The notes: generated from the sequence alone by a model not told the origin. DNA of 64,000 nt from Lachnospiraceae bacterium (GCA_910574195.1 CAJTBF010000004.1:186001-250000), one strand, 5' to 3'; positions 16,806 to 26,216 are shown, counted from the stretch's first letter. Program-made: numbers and translations.

Positions 16806-17047
16806 ATCGTAAGATTTTTCTGCTTCATGCTTTTTATTTCAATTTTTTCATCATTGTCCAAAACAAAAGCCTGCTCATAGGTGACTCCAACAGCTTTTGC
16901 AATTTCTATCATCTCATCCAGCGTGACAGTATCCCTTCTCAGCTTTTTCCCAAAATTTTGAGGTGACTGGCCAATGCGCCGAGCCAGTTCTGACGCGCTT
17001 ATCCCTTTTCTGTTACACAATTCCCATATCATATCAGACGTTTTCAT
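16802..17047 (-). CDS. XRE-family helix-turn-helix repressor-like protein
   Basis: The 81-residue protein is almost entirely an XRE helix-turn-helix: MIWELCNRKGISASELARRIGQSPQNFGKKLRRDTVTLDEMIEIAKAVGVTYEQAFVL. The start chosen is the ATG at 17045-17047 with GGAG at a seven-base spacing. The stop overlaps the start of the GIY-YIG gene (ATGA), so the two are translationally coupled, and the protein probably regulates this pair. It has no sensor domain. Confidence 0.85.
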   Translation of the reverse strand: MKTSDMIWELCNRKGISASELARRIGQSPQNFGKKLRRDTVTLDEMIEIAKAVGVTYEQAFVLDNDEKIEIKSMKQKNLTI

Positions 17048-17181
17048 CTCTTCGCTCCGTTCTGAAAGCATACTTCGTTATAAATAATATAAACCGTTTG
17101 GTTTCAAAACACAATACCTTAACGCCCAAGATTTCATACATCAAAAACACCCCGCCGAAGCGAGATGTTTTGGATGTAACT

Positions 17182-17436
17182 CTATGCTGTTATCTCCGTA
17201 CCGTCCCCGAAAGTCACCGCTATTTCCTTATTCCTACCAACCGTCACGAAATCCACCATGCCACTCCAAAGCCTTTCGTCAAATTCAGTAATAATGCCAT
17301 CCTGCGCTTTCAAAATTTTGATGAAGCCTACCAGCCGCTTATTTTTTGCTTCCTTTTCCGTATTGGCTCTGGCAACCTCATCGTACTGTGCTTTAGCCGT
17401 ATCGTACACAAACCTCCTTACGCAATTTTCAAACAC
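17182..17436 (-). pseudogene. Serine recombinase C-terminal remnant
   Basis: The 84-codon frame holds KNKRLVGFIKILKAQDGIITEFDERLWSGMVDFVTVGRNKEIAVTFGDGTEI. This is the typical last part of large serine recombinases of transposons and conjugative elements (the segment with FDExLWxxMxDxVTV and FxDGxEI). The resolvase catalytic domain, recombinase domain and zinc ribbon are all missing, and the upstream sequence is not coding. It is a footprint of a lost mobile element. Confidence 0.65.
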
Positions 17437-17506
17437 GCTCTAGGATGTGGAGTTCTAAGCACAGGCTGTGGCTTATTAGGGATATGCGTCTGTTGGAATT
17501 TATTTC

Positions 17507-17983
17507 TTATTCAAAATTACCAACAATACTGCCTTTTTGTATGATATGCTTTTCGGCCTTTTTCAGAAAACTTCCTTTCATGGAATCAGCACTTATGTTC
17601 ATTTCACAGTCTAAGGAATAGACTGTGAAACGGTAAGTATGCTTTTTCCCTTTTGGTGGCTTCGGACCCGCATAACGATGAACCCCGTACCCCATGCCTT
17701 GACAGGCATTCCCCAACGCTGGCACAATCCTGCCGGCCGGAATGTTTCCCTTTATTCTGTCAGCGGCGGGAATATTCCAGATAATCCAATGCGTAAAATC
17801 CTTAATCGGATGTGATAAATCTTCCAATGTGACAGCCAGGGTCTTTGCGTTTGGTGATAGATTCTTAATCACAAATTCCGGCGATATATCCTGTCCCCGC
17901 CCAGTATATTCGATGGGAAATTTACTTCCATTGTCCATGCCAATGCACTCAAATTCCAAAACAGCATTATTCATTATCTCCAT
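17507..17983 (-). CDS. YbhB/YbcL (PEBP/Raf kinase inhibitor-like) protein
   Basis: From the ATG at 17981-17983, with GGAGG at a short spacing, the 158-residue product has the PEBP family motifs: SPEFVIKNLSPNAKTLAVTLEDLSHP near residue 33, FTHWIIWNIPA near 62, and YGVHRYAGPKPPKGKKHTYRFTVYSLD near 106. The ligand-site residues of the family (D, H, GP.PP.G.H.Y) are present. Bacterial members have no firmly known role. The frame is open upstream into a TetR C-terminal remnant without a stop, so a fused longer product is possible, but the ribosome site favours this start. Confidence 0.8.
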   Translation of the reverse strand: MEIMNNAVLEFECIGMDNGSKFPIEYTGRGQDISPEFVIKNLSPNAKTLAVTLEDLSHPIKDFTHWIIWNIPAADRIKGNIPAGRIVPALGNACQGMGYGVHRYAGPKPPKGKKHTYRFTVYSLDCEMNISADSMKGSFLKKAEKHIIQKGSIVGNFE

Positions 17984-18229
17984 CACTTCTCCTCCCCCAT
18001 CTCCAGATTTTATCCTCAATGACTGGATCAATGCTTTTACCATGTAGGAACAACTTTCGTCAGCATCTACCACAGTTCCAAAAAATCCCGCCTCCTCCAA
18101 CGTAACAAATCCGTGCATGGCACTGCGTATTGTCCTGCTAAAATGAATGATGTCCTTTTCTAACAAACCGCAGGTTTCCAATACAGGATATAAGCTGTGT
18201 ACAATAGCTACTGAGTTTTCCGATCTACC
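17984..18229 (-). pseudogene. TetR-family regulator C-terminal remnant
   Basis: About 80 codons, open from just after a TAA at 18230-18232, read ENSVAIVHSLYPVLETCGLLEKDIIHFSRTIRSAMHGFVTLEEAGFF and ADESCSYMVKALIQSL. This is the helical ligand-binding end (WHG-type) of a TetR repressor. The DNA-binding helix-turn-helix is missing. It runs in frame into the PEBP gene, which suggests the two were originally neighbours and the stop was lost or lies in the PEBP start region. Confidence 0.55.
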
Positions 18230-18436
18230 TTATGTTGATGAGGGGACCTTGATGTATCCGCACAAAATATATCACGACACATAGCCAATACAATGAAACG
18301 GGAACCCGTGAGGATTATCTGATAAAAAGAAACAGTTTTACGTAATAATATAAAACACGACCAGTCGTCCCTTATAAACGGCATCAAAACCTAAAAAAAG
18401 GGATCCATCACCCACCGCAATGACCCCTATCAAACC

Positions 18437-18859
18437 TCAAAATCCCTTAATTTTAAGCCATTCTTCAATACTTTCACCTGCAAATGCCAAAAATCCTACG
18501 ACTTTACCCCACTGCCATAAACATACTTTTAATCCACTCAATTATACTTTGGTTGTTATTCGCCAATACTGCACTTAAAATCGTTGTAATAAGCCACGCC
18601 AAAAAAGCAATTACTTTCTTTCCATTACTTTTCAATTTAATCCGTTGTACATCAACCAGATGCTCTTGTATGTATCCATCCAATTTGCTATAAGCGGCAC
18701 AAGCTTCTTCAAATTTGAGATAAATAATTCTTGCTTATTCGTTTTTTCAGGATATGAAAATCTATGGTGTGCCGCAATCATAGAACCTCTTGGCAAAATT
18801 TCAGAAAATTTAGCCGTTCTCCTCTTAGGCAAACGAATTTTCCAAATTTTATAAAACAT
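18437..18859 (-). pseudogene. Small membrane protein, frameshifted twice; family not recognised
   Basis: Three consecutive reading frames on the minus strand form one protein-like sequence. It starts MFYKIWKIRLPKRRTAKFSEIL and SMIAAHHRFSYPEKTNK, continues after a shift near 18725 with YLKFEEACAAYSKLDGYIQEHLVDVQRIKL and a hydrophobic stretch VIAFLAWLITTILSAVLANNN, and after a second shift in a G run near 18507 ends GKVVGFLAFAGESIEEWLKIKGF. I do not recognise the family. One or two membrane spans are likely. The region is AT-rich compared with its surroundings. The sequence from 18230 to 18436 shows nothing else. Confidence 0.45.
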
Positions 18860-19068
18860 CCTATTTCTCTTCCTCATTGTAACAGTATGTCTATAAAACT
18901 TTTCTTTCTACACCATATAAATCTTCAATAAAATACTCACCTTTTCGGTAACCTAAAATTGATTCTATTTTAGTTCAATATACCGTATATGTCAAGAAAA
19001 TTTACCCACAAGCCCACTACAAACGCATGAATGTGTTTCACAACCAAGCCCGTACAATTAGTAAATTT

Positions 19069-19245
19069 TTATAAATTTATAATCTGCTCCAGATGCTTTT
19101 CTGGATTCGTGCCGATTGCATAACGCTTCTTTTTCAGGCTTAAAGGCTTGCTTCCTTCTTCTATCAGCTTTAATATATTCAACGATAGTTTCCTTATGAT
19201 ATTCAAATTATACGCTGCTTGTTTCTTCCTTTTTTCTTTGATTAT
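19069..19245 (-). pseudogene. ISAs1-type transposase C-terminal remnant
   Basis: About 50 codons ending in TAA at 19069-19071 read AAYNLNIIRKLSLNILKLIEEG and KPLSLKKKRYAIGTNPEKHLEQIINL. The NLNIIRKLxLNILK and KKRYxxxxNPEKYLxxIL pattern is the end of ISAs1/H-repeat transposases as I remember them. Upstream the frame shifts within about 60 bases, and no DDE motif or terminal repeats are found. It marks a dead insertion sequence. Confidence 0.5.
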
Positions 19246-19404
19246 ACCAAAAAATGGATGCCTTGTTCATAATTTATTCATTCATGCGTTTGCCGTGCCC
19301 ACAAGCCTCAAGCTGTTTCTATTTATCTTTACTCATATGTACAACGTTATTCTGGTAACTTTTTCATCCTCAAAACAGCATATTTTGTACCCTAACAGAT
19401 TAAC

Positions 19405-19560
19405 ACCGCAATAGATTTCTTCAAGATCACGGGGGACTATCACCCGGCTGACGGCCGCAAAATCAGCATTAGCCGAAAGTTTGATAAAACCGGAAGAATT
19501 TATGAGAAGTACAGAAGCAACGCATGCAATCGCCGGAGACTCGCGAACGAGAACTCCGGC
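19405..19560 (+). other. Short coding-like remnant of unknown origin
   Basis: On the plus strand, about 45 codons read AIDFFKITGDYHPADGRKI and KFDKTGRIYEKYRSNA, a natural-looking protein composition with no start or upstream part. At its 3' end GCCGGAG/CTCCGGC and TCG/CGA make a hairpin (19532-19560) located 16 bases after the stop of the leftward reductase gene, which could serve as its terminator although no U run follows. I do not recognise the protein. The rest of 19246-19404 is AT-rich without features. Confidence 0.25.
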
Positions 19561-19575
19561 TCTGGTATATCTCCA

Positions 19576-20727
19576 TCAAAGCATTTCAATAAACGCTGCG
19601 ATTCTCGTATTCAACTGCCCGATATCCTGCTGGGAATAATCGGTCTCTACGCTGATATAGGGAATCTTCTTTTTCCCGTTCACAAACCTGCGGATAGACA
19701 AAGACTCCACATTGTAGGTATGACAAGCCTGCAATGTCATCTCAACTACCCCGTCCGCCTGGTATTCTTCCAAAAGCCTTCCCAGAAGTTCCAGGCGGCT
19801 TGCATCCGGCGTCATAACCGAACAACCGATCTGCAGATATCTCCTTGCAATGGCATCATAGAGATCCGCCGCCTCTTCTTCCACCAGCCGGTCAATGGAT
19901 TTTGCTCCCGTACAATTCTCAAAAGCCACCACGATCCCACCGTTCTCTTCCACGGCACGGATGACCTTCTCCGTTGCGCCGCCTACCGGACATCCTGTGA
20001 GAAGAATCCTGGGCTTTTTCTCCTGCATCTTTCCCTGCGCATACTCTTTTTTGATCTTTTCAACCAATGCGTCTATCTCTCCGGGAATTGCCCCTTTGTC
20101 AAACTTGAACGTACTGCCGTACAGAACTTTAAACAGATCATATCCGGTAATCGGAGCCGGATCATGTTTCATCACTTCATACAGGCCTTTTAGGGAAGTC
20201 CGGTATGCGTTCTGCAATTTTACCGCTTCCTTCAGTTTTTCATCTGTAATCTCCACCTGGAATTTTTCTTCCAGATATTCCTTGAACCGGAGGATCTCGC
20301 TCTTCCAGAGTTTCAACGCCTCTTCGCTCTGCGTATTGGGCAGTTCCATAATAAATACGTCCTTGAACTCCGCCATATATTCATACATCTTTTTCTTACC
20401 GTCACAGGTTGTCTCGCCCACTACCACGTCTGAAAAATAGAAAAACGGGCACTTATCTGTCTTTGCAAATCCATAACTGGACTTGATCAGCGGACAGAGA
20501 TTCTTGGGCAGATCCTTCTCTGCCACCGGGATCGTCTCATCCGAAGTGGAACAAAGGCCCACCGTTGCCGCGCCTGCCGCCATGGCGATCTCCTGCGGAA
20601 AGTAGGTACAGTAAGCGCCTACGACCGGAACCCCCTGATCCTTTAACTTCTTCACCGCCAAAAAAGAATTTTTCCTCTGCTCCGCAAATTCTTCGAATAC
20701 TTCCGGTAATTCCTTAATAATCTCCAT
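19576..20727 (-). CDS. Double-cubane-type reductase (2-hydroxyacyl-CoA dehydratase D/BzdN-like subunit)
   Basis: The 383-residue protein belongs to the HgdB/FldC-like family whose single-subunit members carry a [Fe8S9] double-cubane cluster and reduce small molecules at low potential. Cysteines fit this: VGAYCTYFPQEI near 38, KTDKCPFFYFSDVVVGETTCDGKKKMYEY near 92-112, LLTGCPVGGATEKV near 245, AFENCTGAKSIDRLV near 270, and LQACHTYNVESL near 330. Its ATP-dependent activator is encoded directly upstream, nine bases away. It sits in the selenium-molybdenum hydroxylase module, where related genomes also carry it, but its substrate there is unknown. The ATG is preceded by GGGGAAAG. Confidence 0.85.
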   Translation of the reverse strand: MEIIKELPEVFEEFAEQRKNSFLAVKKLKDQGVPVVGAYCTYFPQEIAMAAGAATVGLCSTSDETIPVAEKDLPKNLCPLIKSSYGFAKTDKCPFFYFSDVVVGETTCDGKKKMYEYMAEFKDVFIMELPNTQSEEALKLWKSEILRFKEYLEEKFQVEITDEKLKEAVKLQNAYRTSLKGLYEVMKHDPAPITGYDLFKVLYGSTFKFDKGAIPGEIDALVEKIKKEYAQGKMQEKKPRILLTGCPVGGATEKVIRAVEENGGIVVAFENCTGAKSIDRLVEEEAADLYDAIARRYLQIGCSVMTPDASRLELLGRLLEEYQADGVVEMTLQACHTYNVESLSIRRFVNGKKKIPYISVETDYSQQDIGQLNTRIAAFIEML

Positions 20728-20736
20728 TTCTTTCCC

Positions 20737-21504
20737 CTATCTTCCTTTCATTCCCATCAACGCCGCCCCGATTGCTCCGGCAAATCTGCCGTTTGAATCG
20801 GCTTTTACCTGACAGCGCAGTTTTTTCGATAACGTCTCTTTTAAATAAGCGCACTCGCACAGGCCGCCCGTCAGACAGACTTCCTCGTCTTCTACATGTA
20901 GTCTGCTGCTCTGGGAAACTACCTTATCTACAATGGATTCTACCACGGCAAAGGCGATATTTTCTTTTTTCTCCCCACGGCCAATCAGACTGATCACCTC
21001 GGACTCCGCAAACACAGTACACATGGAACTGATCGTTGTATCTCCCCCCTGCCGCGCCAGCTCGCAGATTTCGTCCGGCCCAAGCCCCATCGTCGCCGCC
21101 ATGACTTCCAGAAAACGGCCGGTTCCGGCGGAACACTTATCATTCATCAGAAAATCTTTTACCCTGCCATCCTCCAGCCGGATAATTTTGGTATCCTGCC
21201 CGCCGATATCAATAACAGCGCCGTCTCTCATCTCATGAATCCAGACGGCCCCGCGGGCATGACAGGTAATTTCCGTAACTGTTTTTTCCGCGTAGGGAAC
21301 GGAAATCCGGCCGTATCCGGTGGCAACACAACGAGATTTTTCTATACAGATCCCGGCAGAAAGTAGTTTCTCTTTTATGGACTTTGCCACATCCACACTG
21401 CTCCATCCCGTCGGTTGCACCGATTGCAAAACCGTACGTCCCTCCTCATCCAATACCGCCAGTTTCGCGCAGGTAGAGCCGATATCAATTCCAATATAGT
21501 TCAT
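20737..21504 (-). CDS. Acyl-CoA dehydratase activase-type ATPase (archerase)
   Basis: This ATP-hydrolysing [4Fe-4S] activator drives electrons into the partner reductase. From the ATG at 21502-21504 (GGGAG upstream) the 255-residue product shows the ASKHA phosphate motif YIGIDIGSTCAKLAVLDEEG, the second motif VIDIGGQDTKIIRLEDG near 95, and the bridging cluster cysteines in NDKCSAGTGRFLE near 118 and ISSMCTVFAESEVISLI near 157. All are in the expected places. An alternative start eight codons earlier has no ribosome site. Confidence 0.92.
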   Translation of the reverse strand: MNYIGIDIGSTCAKLAVLDEEGRTVLQSVQPTGWSSVDVAKSIKEKLLSAGICIEKSRCVATGYGRISVPYAEKTVTEITCHARGAVWIHEMRDGAVIDIGGQDTKIIRLEDGRVKDFLMNDKCSAGTGRFLEVMAATMGLGPDEICELARQGGDTTISSMCTVFAESEVISLIGRGEKKENIAFAVVESIVDKVVSQSSRLHVEDEEVCLTGGLCECAYLKETLSKKLRCQVKADSNGRFAGAIGAALMGMKGR

Positions 21505-21602
21505 TTTGTTTCTCCCTGTTTCTGTCACATTTTCAATCGTCCGCCTTGTTACAGATCTTTTATTTCCGCATTTTTTGTCTCTTTTCCACTCTCATACAAA
21601 CA

Positions 21603-22265
21603 TCATGGCCGTACAATTATCTTTGCCCGCTCCATCGTTTCTACGATCTCGTACATGTTCGTAACACTGCCTACCGCCAGTTTCTCTTTGATTTCATAAA
21701 AATCAAGGCAGGTTCCGCAGGTCAGAATCTGCACTCCTTCGGCCTCCAATGCCTTGAAGTCTTCTAAAGATCCGGAACCCTCACAAGTCAGATATGCCCC
21801 GGAATTATAGCACATTACAGTTTCCGGCAAAACATCCTGTTTCGTCAGTGCAAACACAAAGGCTTTCATCAGGGCTTTCCCCAGTTTTTCTTCTCCGTAT
21901 CCCATCGTATTCGCGGAAAGAACAACCACCATCCCTTTCTTTCTGGAGTCCGGACTACATGAGATTGCTTCCTCCGCGTCGTCTTTCACTTCTCCGCCTA
22001 CCTGTGCTTCTTCCTTCTTTTGCGAAGCTGAAGCTTTTCCCGGAACCACCTGAATCTTCACCTCATACTCTTTGTCGGCTTTCTTTTCTCCTGCCGCCGA
22101 CAAGCCTCTTTGTGCTGCAAATTTCTGCAGATTCTGCACGGCGATTTCATTATCCACCAATACGGTCAATACGCCATCCTCCTGAAATTCTCCGACTGCC
22201 TTTTTCGCGTTTACTACCGGAAGAGGACAGGCCAGTCCTCTTGCATCTACGATCTTTGTCTCCAT
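21603..22265 (-). CDS. yedF: Selenium metabolism sulfurtransferase-like protein YedF
   Basis: The 220-residue protein has two parts. The N-terminal TusA-like fold starts DARGLACPLPVVNAKKAV with the key cysteine in the CPLP motif (residue 13). The C-terminal DsrE-like domain begins near residue 110 (KKGMVVVLSANTMGYGEEKLGKALMKAFVFALT) and contains CYNSGAYLTCEGSGSLEDFKALEAEGVQILTCGTCLDFY. This is the YedF found in selenium-utilising bacteria, proposed as a carrier or regulator of reactive selenium. It lies between the activator and the cysteine-desulfurase-like gene, each separated by a short gap. Confidence 0.9.
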   Translation of the reverse strand: METKIVDARGLACPLPVVNAKKAVGEFQEDGVLTVLVDNEIAVQNLQKFAAQRGLSAAGEKKADKEYEVKIQVVPGKASASQKKEEAQVGGEVKDDAEEAISCSPDSRKKGMVVVLSANTMGYGEEKLGKALMKAFVFALTKQDVLPETVMCYNSGAYLTCEGSGSLEDFKALEAEGVQILTCGTCLDFYEIKEKLAVGSVTNMYEIVETMERAKIIVRP

Positions 22266-22294
22266 ATTCGTCTCCTCCTCTTTTCGTTTTTGTA

Positions 22295-23434
22295 TTACAT
22301 TTCCGCCGCCAGTTCTTTTAATGCCGCCACTGCCGTATCCACTTCTTCTTCCGTAGTATAATGAGAAAAACTAAATCGTACCGCTCCCTGCTCCACCGTT
22401 CCCAATGCCTGATGCATCAGCGGCGCGCAGTGCGCCCCCGGCCGGGTGGCGATCCCATACTCCTGATACAGAAGATCACTCACCTCCGAAGAGTCCTCTG
22501 TTCCCAGATTCAATGAAACAATCGGACAGCGTTCCTCAGGCTCAAAGTCCCCATAAATCCGGATACCGGGAATGTCACAGACTCCCGCGTAAAACCGTCT
22601 CATCAGGAACTGCTCTCTTTTTCTGATCTCATCTATTCCGGTCTCCAAAAGATAGGATACCGCCGCATGCAGCCCGGCCAGTCCATGTCCGTTCAGCGTG
22701 CCGGCTTCCAACGCCGTGGGCATCTGAGGCGGATGTTCCCTGCTGTACGTCAGTACACCGCTTCCCCCGGTTTTCAAAGGCCGTACCACAACACCTTCCC
22801 TGACATAAAGCCCTCCGGTTCCCTGCGGGCCAAGCAGGCTTTTATGCCCGGTAAAGCAAAGCAGGTCAATTTGCATCGCCTGTACATCTATGGGAAATAC
22901 CCCCGCTGTCTGCGATGCATCCACACAGAACAGAATCTGATGCCGTGCGGCGATTTCTCCCACCTCTGCAATATCCATCAGATTTCCGGTCAGGTTGGAA
23001 CCATGGGTACAGACGATCAATTTGGTATTTCCACGGATTTCCCGTTCAAAATCCTGTAAAACAATCCGCCCTTTTTGGTCACTTTTGAGGATGGTAAGTT
23101 CCACACCCTGCTTTTCCATTTCATAAAGCGGCCGGAGTACAGAATTATGTTCCAGCTCCGTTGTAATTACATGATCCCCGGTTCTTAATACACCCTTGAT
23201 CGCAAGATTCAGACTTTCCGTTGAATTCGCGGTAAATGCAATCTGCCGGGGATTTTTTACATGGAATAACTCCGCCAGCTTTTTTCTCGTATCGAAAATG
23301 ATCCGGGAAGCGTCCAGGGTAGCCTCATGTGTTCCCCGCCCTGCATTTCCCATGGAACACAATGCTTTCGCCACGGCTTCTGCCACCTGCGGAGGCTTTT
23401 GCATCGTGGTTGCCGCATGATCCAGATAAATCAT
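22295..23434 (-). CDS. Class V aminotransferase: cysteine desulfurase/selenocysteine lyase-like
   Basis: This PLP enzyme likely releases sulfur or selenium from cysteine or selenocysteine for selenophosphate synthesis. The 379-residue product starts MIYLDHAATTMQKPPQV at an ATG with AAAGGAA upstream. The PLP lysine is in DLLCFTGHKSLLGPQGTGG near residue 200. The active-site cysteine loop is RPGAHCAPLMHQALGT near residue 340. Substrate-binding TANSTESLNLAI and THGSNLTGN are typical of the SufS/CsdB branch. The neighbours YedF, DUF3343 and SelD argue for a selenium role. Confidence 0.9.
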   Translation of the reverse strand: MIYLDHAATTMQKPPQVAEAVAKALCSMGNAGRGTHEATLDASRIIFDTRKKLAELFHVKNPRQIAFTANSTESLNLAIKGVLRTGDHVITTELEHNSVLRPLYEMEKQGVELTILKSDQKGRIVLQDFEREIRGNTKLIVCTHGSNLTGNLMDIAEVGEIAARHQILFCVDASQTAGVFPIDVQAMQIDLLCFTGHKSLLGPQGTGGLYVREGVVVRPLKTGGSGVLTYSREHPPQMPTALEAGTLNGHGLAGLHAAVSYLLETGIDEIRKREQFLMRRFYAGVCDIPGIRIYGDFEPEERCPIVSLNLGTEDSSEVSDLLYQEYGIATRPGAHCAPLMHQALGTVEQGAVRFSFSHYTTEEEVDTAVAALKELAAEM

Positions 23435-23490
23435 GTTTTTTCCATTCCTTTCCAAAGCACAAATAAGTTATGAAAATATTGTCAAATCTC

Positions 23491-23727
23491 TCAGACCATG
23501 CATTCCTGCATCGCCTGTTCCTTAACCCCCGCACATTCCAGCGCCTTTTTCAATACCGCCTCACATGTCAGATCCGTGCACCAGGCAAGCCCGCACCCGG
23601 CGGAGATTGCCCGCGGCACCGGAATCAATCGGCCCGGTACATTCTGTTCCTGGCAAACCTGCTCCATGGCCATGGCATCCGCCGTCGTGTGAAAGGTTAC
23701 CACCAGTTTTTTTTCTTTTTTTCTCAT
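23491..23727 (-). CDS. DUF3343 putative Se/S carrier protein
   Basis: The 78-residue protein starts MRKKEKKLVVTFHTTADAMAMEQVC at an ATG with GGAG at an eight-base spacing. The following PGRLIPVPRAISAGCGLAWCTDLT contains the conserved cysteines of DUF3343, a family tied to selenium/sulfur carrier proteins. The domain resembles a small thiol carrier that could hand the chalcogen from the desulfurase to SelD or the SDMH. Function is inferred from context; the family has little direct biochemistry. Confidence 0.85.
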   Translation of the reverse strand: MRKKEKKLVVTFHTTADAMAMEQVCQEQNVPGRLIPVPRAISAGCGLAWCTDLTCEAVLKKALECAGVKEQAMQECMV

Positions 23728-23764
23728 CCTGCACACTCCTGCATTTCCCTGCCTGAAAAAGCAG

Positions 23765-24790
23765 TTACCCTACCTGAATCTCCGCCTCTTCTTTTTCGGT
23801 GATACGGCCCACAATCTTTGCCGGAAGTCCCTCGGCCTGCAGTTCCTTCTGCAGGTTTTCGACATCATCCGGGTGTACGGCAAAAAGAAGTCCCCCGGAA
23901 GTCTGCGGATCAAACAAGACTTCTTCCATCGCAAAGGATACTTCTTTGAACCGTACAAAGTCTTTCAGATGATTTCGATTCTTCTGCCCGGCCGCGGTAA
24001 GGAAAAATTCATCTGCATAATGCAGCGCTTCTTTCATAACAGGAACCTCCCTGGCCTCAATCCGACAGGAACACCTGCCTCCCATCATTTCATGAAGATG
24101 TCCCAGAAAACCAAAACCAGTCACATCGGTACAGGCATGCACTCTATAACTTCTGCTGATCTCGGAAGCCCGTTTATTTAAAGTTGTCATGGAAGCAATA
24201 GCCTCCTGCAGTGCTTCCTTTGACGCCTCCTGAATCCGGGCCGCCGTGCAGATAATTCCCACGCCCAACTTTTTGGTCAGAATCAGTACATCCCCCGGAG
24301 TTCCCTGATTATTGGGATACATCTTCTTCGGATGCACCACCCCTGTCACAGACAGACCATACTTCACACTATTATCCGCAATGGAATGTCCTCCGGCCAG
24401 AATCCCGCCTGCCGCCTGCACCATCTCCGAACCGCCCCGCATAATCTCTCCCAGTATATTCAAATCCATATCTTCGGGAAAACAGACAATATTCAACGCC
24501 GTCTTTACTTCCCCACCCATGGCATAGACGTCGCTTAACGCATTGGCCGCCGCAATCTTTCCGAACAGATAGGGATCTTCCACCATCGGCGGGAAAAAAT
24601 CCAACGTCTGTACAATCGCCAGATCTTCCGCCACCTGGTACACCGCCGCATCGTCTTTACTGTCATATCCAATCAAAAGCTTTTCATCCGGCGGCCCTTT
24701 CGGAAGCCGCTCCAAAATGTGGCTCAATACACCCGCGCCCAATTTTGCCGTACAACCCCCGCCCTTGCAAAATACAATCTTCTCACTCAT
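23765..24790 (-). CDS. selD: Selenide, water dikinase
   Basis: SelD makes selenophosphate from selenide and ATP. The 341-residue protein begins [22 protein letters not shown]; the catalytic cysteine and lysine of GGGCTAK are both present, with the cysteine encoded by TGT rather than a selenocysteine codon. Further family motifs are SKDDAAVYQ near 48, [33 protein letters not shown] near 65, LAGGHSI near 138 and [12 protein letters not shown] near 220. The start ATG overlaps the stop of the mocA-yqeC gene by eight bases. In this context selenophosphate probably feeds the labile selenium of the molybdenum hydroxylases; no selenocysteine machinery genes (selA, selB) are in the window. Confidence 0.96.
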   Translation of the reverse strand: MSEKIVFCKGGGCTAKLGAGVLSHILERLPKGPPDEKLLIGYDSKDDAAVYQVAEDLAIVQTLDFFPPMVEDPYLFGKIAAANALSDVYAMGGEVKTALNIVCFPEDMDLNILGEIMRGGSEMVQAAGGILAGGHSIADNSVKYGLSVTGVVHPKKMYPNNQGTPGDVLILTKKLGVGIICTAARIQEASKEALQEAIASMTTLNKRASEISRSYRVHACTDVTGFGFLGHLHEMMGGRCSCRIEAREVPVMKEALHYADEFFLTAAGQKNRNHLKDFVRFKEVSFAMEEVLFDPQTSGGLLFAVHPDDVENLQKELQAEGLPAKIVGRITEKEEAEIQVG

Positions 24791-26216
24791 CTTTCTCACA
24801 CTTTCTCCACTTGCTCAACGAGATACACTCTGCCTGTTCGAATCCCGCCTGCCGAAGCAATCCGCGGATCCTGCCGCCCTGCTGCCTGTACCCCGCGGTA
24901 TCACACTGGCTCAAAGCAATATAATACCGACGTTTTCCTACATCTTTTCGGGTTCCTTGCTCCGACAATAGAATTTGCACCAGATCCCGCTCCGTCATAA
25001 GATGCTTTCCATCCACATGCAGCAGCTCTTCCGCTTTCTCTTTACGAAAACACACCTCTTCCAAAGGGCGCCCCAATGCATGCAGCCCCATCACGCCAAT
25101 CACAATTTCACTTTCTTCGGGCAGGACCGGTTCCCACTCCTTTGGTACTTTACAGGGAAGCCGTTTCGCGCCGTCTGCCTCCACCAGTACCACATCCGCC
25201 AGACTTTGATACCGGGAAACCGTCATTTTCTCCGATGCTGTAAGCTTCTCTTCCGGCGCGTCCCTGCCTGCCGCCGCCACCCCATGTTCTCTCAAAAGTT
25301 CCCGTAGCTCTGCTTCGTCTCCCGCCACCGGCAGTTCCTGCGGCCGCCGTATATGTGTGGTAGTGGTGACAATCACCTTTTTCCCCTGCGCCCCATAGTA
25401 TGCCGCCAATGCATACAGCAGTGTCGTCTTCCCGCCTGCGCCGACCAGAGAAATCACAAGGCCGCTCTCCTTCAGAAAAGACCAGGGCAACGCCTCTACC
25501 TGTGTGATGACACCTGTGTTCTCTACACCCGGCTTAGAGCATCCGACGCACATTGTCTTCATATCCTCTCTGGTATCCATATCTTTCAGTTCCCACGCCG
25601 GCAATCCACAGCATCCTACATCCTCCCGGTGTCTGTACAGAACCTGTTTTCCCCCCTGATCTCCCGTTAGATTTTTCAATTCGCCATAATAGCGCGAAGA
25701 AAAAATCACCGGATTTCCAAGAGGCTGATTTTTCTCTCCGGAATAGCACAATGCTCTTCCCACCTGCTCCCCTTCGTTTACACCCCGCTCCTTTTCTACA
25801 TGACTCCCCACTCCGGACGCCGCCACAATCCCAAATTTCTCTTCCTGCCAGGATCGAATCAGACGCTCCAACGACTTTTCCGACAGACACGGTTGATCCG
25901 CCACGGTAAACAGACAGGCTTCCGATGCGGCATCCAATGTCTCCAACCGCAAAAGCCCACGCCGGATAGAACCAGAGATTCCTTCCTCCGGATGCGGATT
26001 ACAGACTACTTCCACTTCCGGGAAATCCGTCTCGATCTGCCGGAACATTTCTTCATACTGGCTGACTACAAGCAGATGAGAAAACAGTCCTTCTTTCTTT
26101 TTCCGGTACAGTCGTTCCAGAATGTATCGGTATACCGGTTTTCCCTTCCAGCGGTATAATAATTTATTTTCCCCAAATCTCACACTGTTTCCTGCCGCAA
26201 GCAGAATCGCATCCAT
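24783..26216 (-). CDS. Fusion of MocA-like molybdenum cofactor nucleotidyltransferase and YqeC
   Basis: This is one 477-residue protein with two parts. Residues 1 to about 215 form a MobA/MocA-type nucleotidyltransferase: [56 protein letters not shown] and [18 protein letters not shown]. It probably transfers CMP (or GMP) to molybdopterin. Residues about 235-470 form YqeC, the putative selenium cofactor synthesis ATPase, with Walker [16 protein letters not shown] near 258, [31 protein letters not shown] and [14 protein letters not shown]. In many genomes these are separate genes. The fusion suggests cofactor nucleotide addition and selenium insertion are coupled. Start ATG after AGGGGAAAAG. 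Confidence 0.9.
   Translation of the reverse strand: MDAILLAAGNSVRFGENKLLYRWKGKPVYRYILERLYRKKKEGLFSHLLVVSQYEEMFRQIETDFPEVEVVCNPHPEEGISGSIRRGLLRLETLDAASEACLFTVADQPCLSEKSLERLIRSWQEEKFGIVAASGVGSHVEKERGVNEGEQVGRALCYSGEKNQPLGNPVIFSSRYYGELKNLTGDQGGKQVLYRHREDVGCCGLPAWELKDMDTREDMKTMCVGCSKPGVENTGVITQVEALPWSFLKESGLVISLVGAGGKTTLLYALAAYYGAQGKKVIVTTTTHIRRPQELPVAGDEAELRELLREHGVAAAGRDAPEEKLTASEKMTVSRYQSLADVVLVEADGAKRLPCKVPKEWEPVLPEESEIVIGVMGLHALGRPLEEVCFRKEKAEELLHVDGKHLMTERDLVQILLSEQGTRKDVGKRRYYIALSQCDTAGYRQQGGRIRGLLRQAGFEQAECISLSKWRKCEKDE

Noticed and set aside
24720-24790. Selenocysteine in the SelD active site
   Set aside because: The codon at the catalytic position in GGGCTAK is TGT, an ordinary cysteine.
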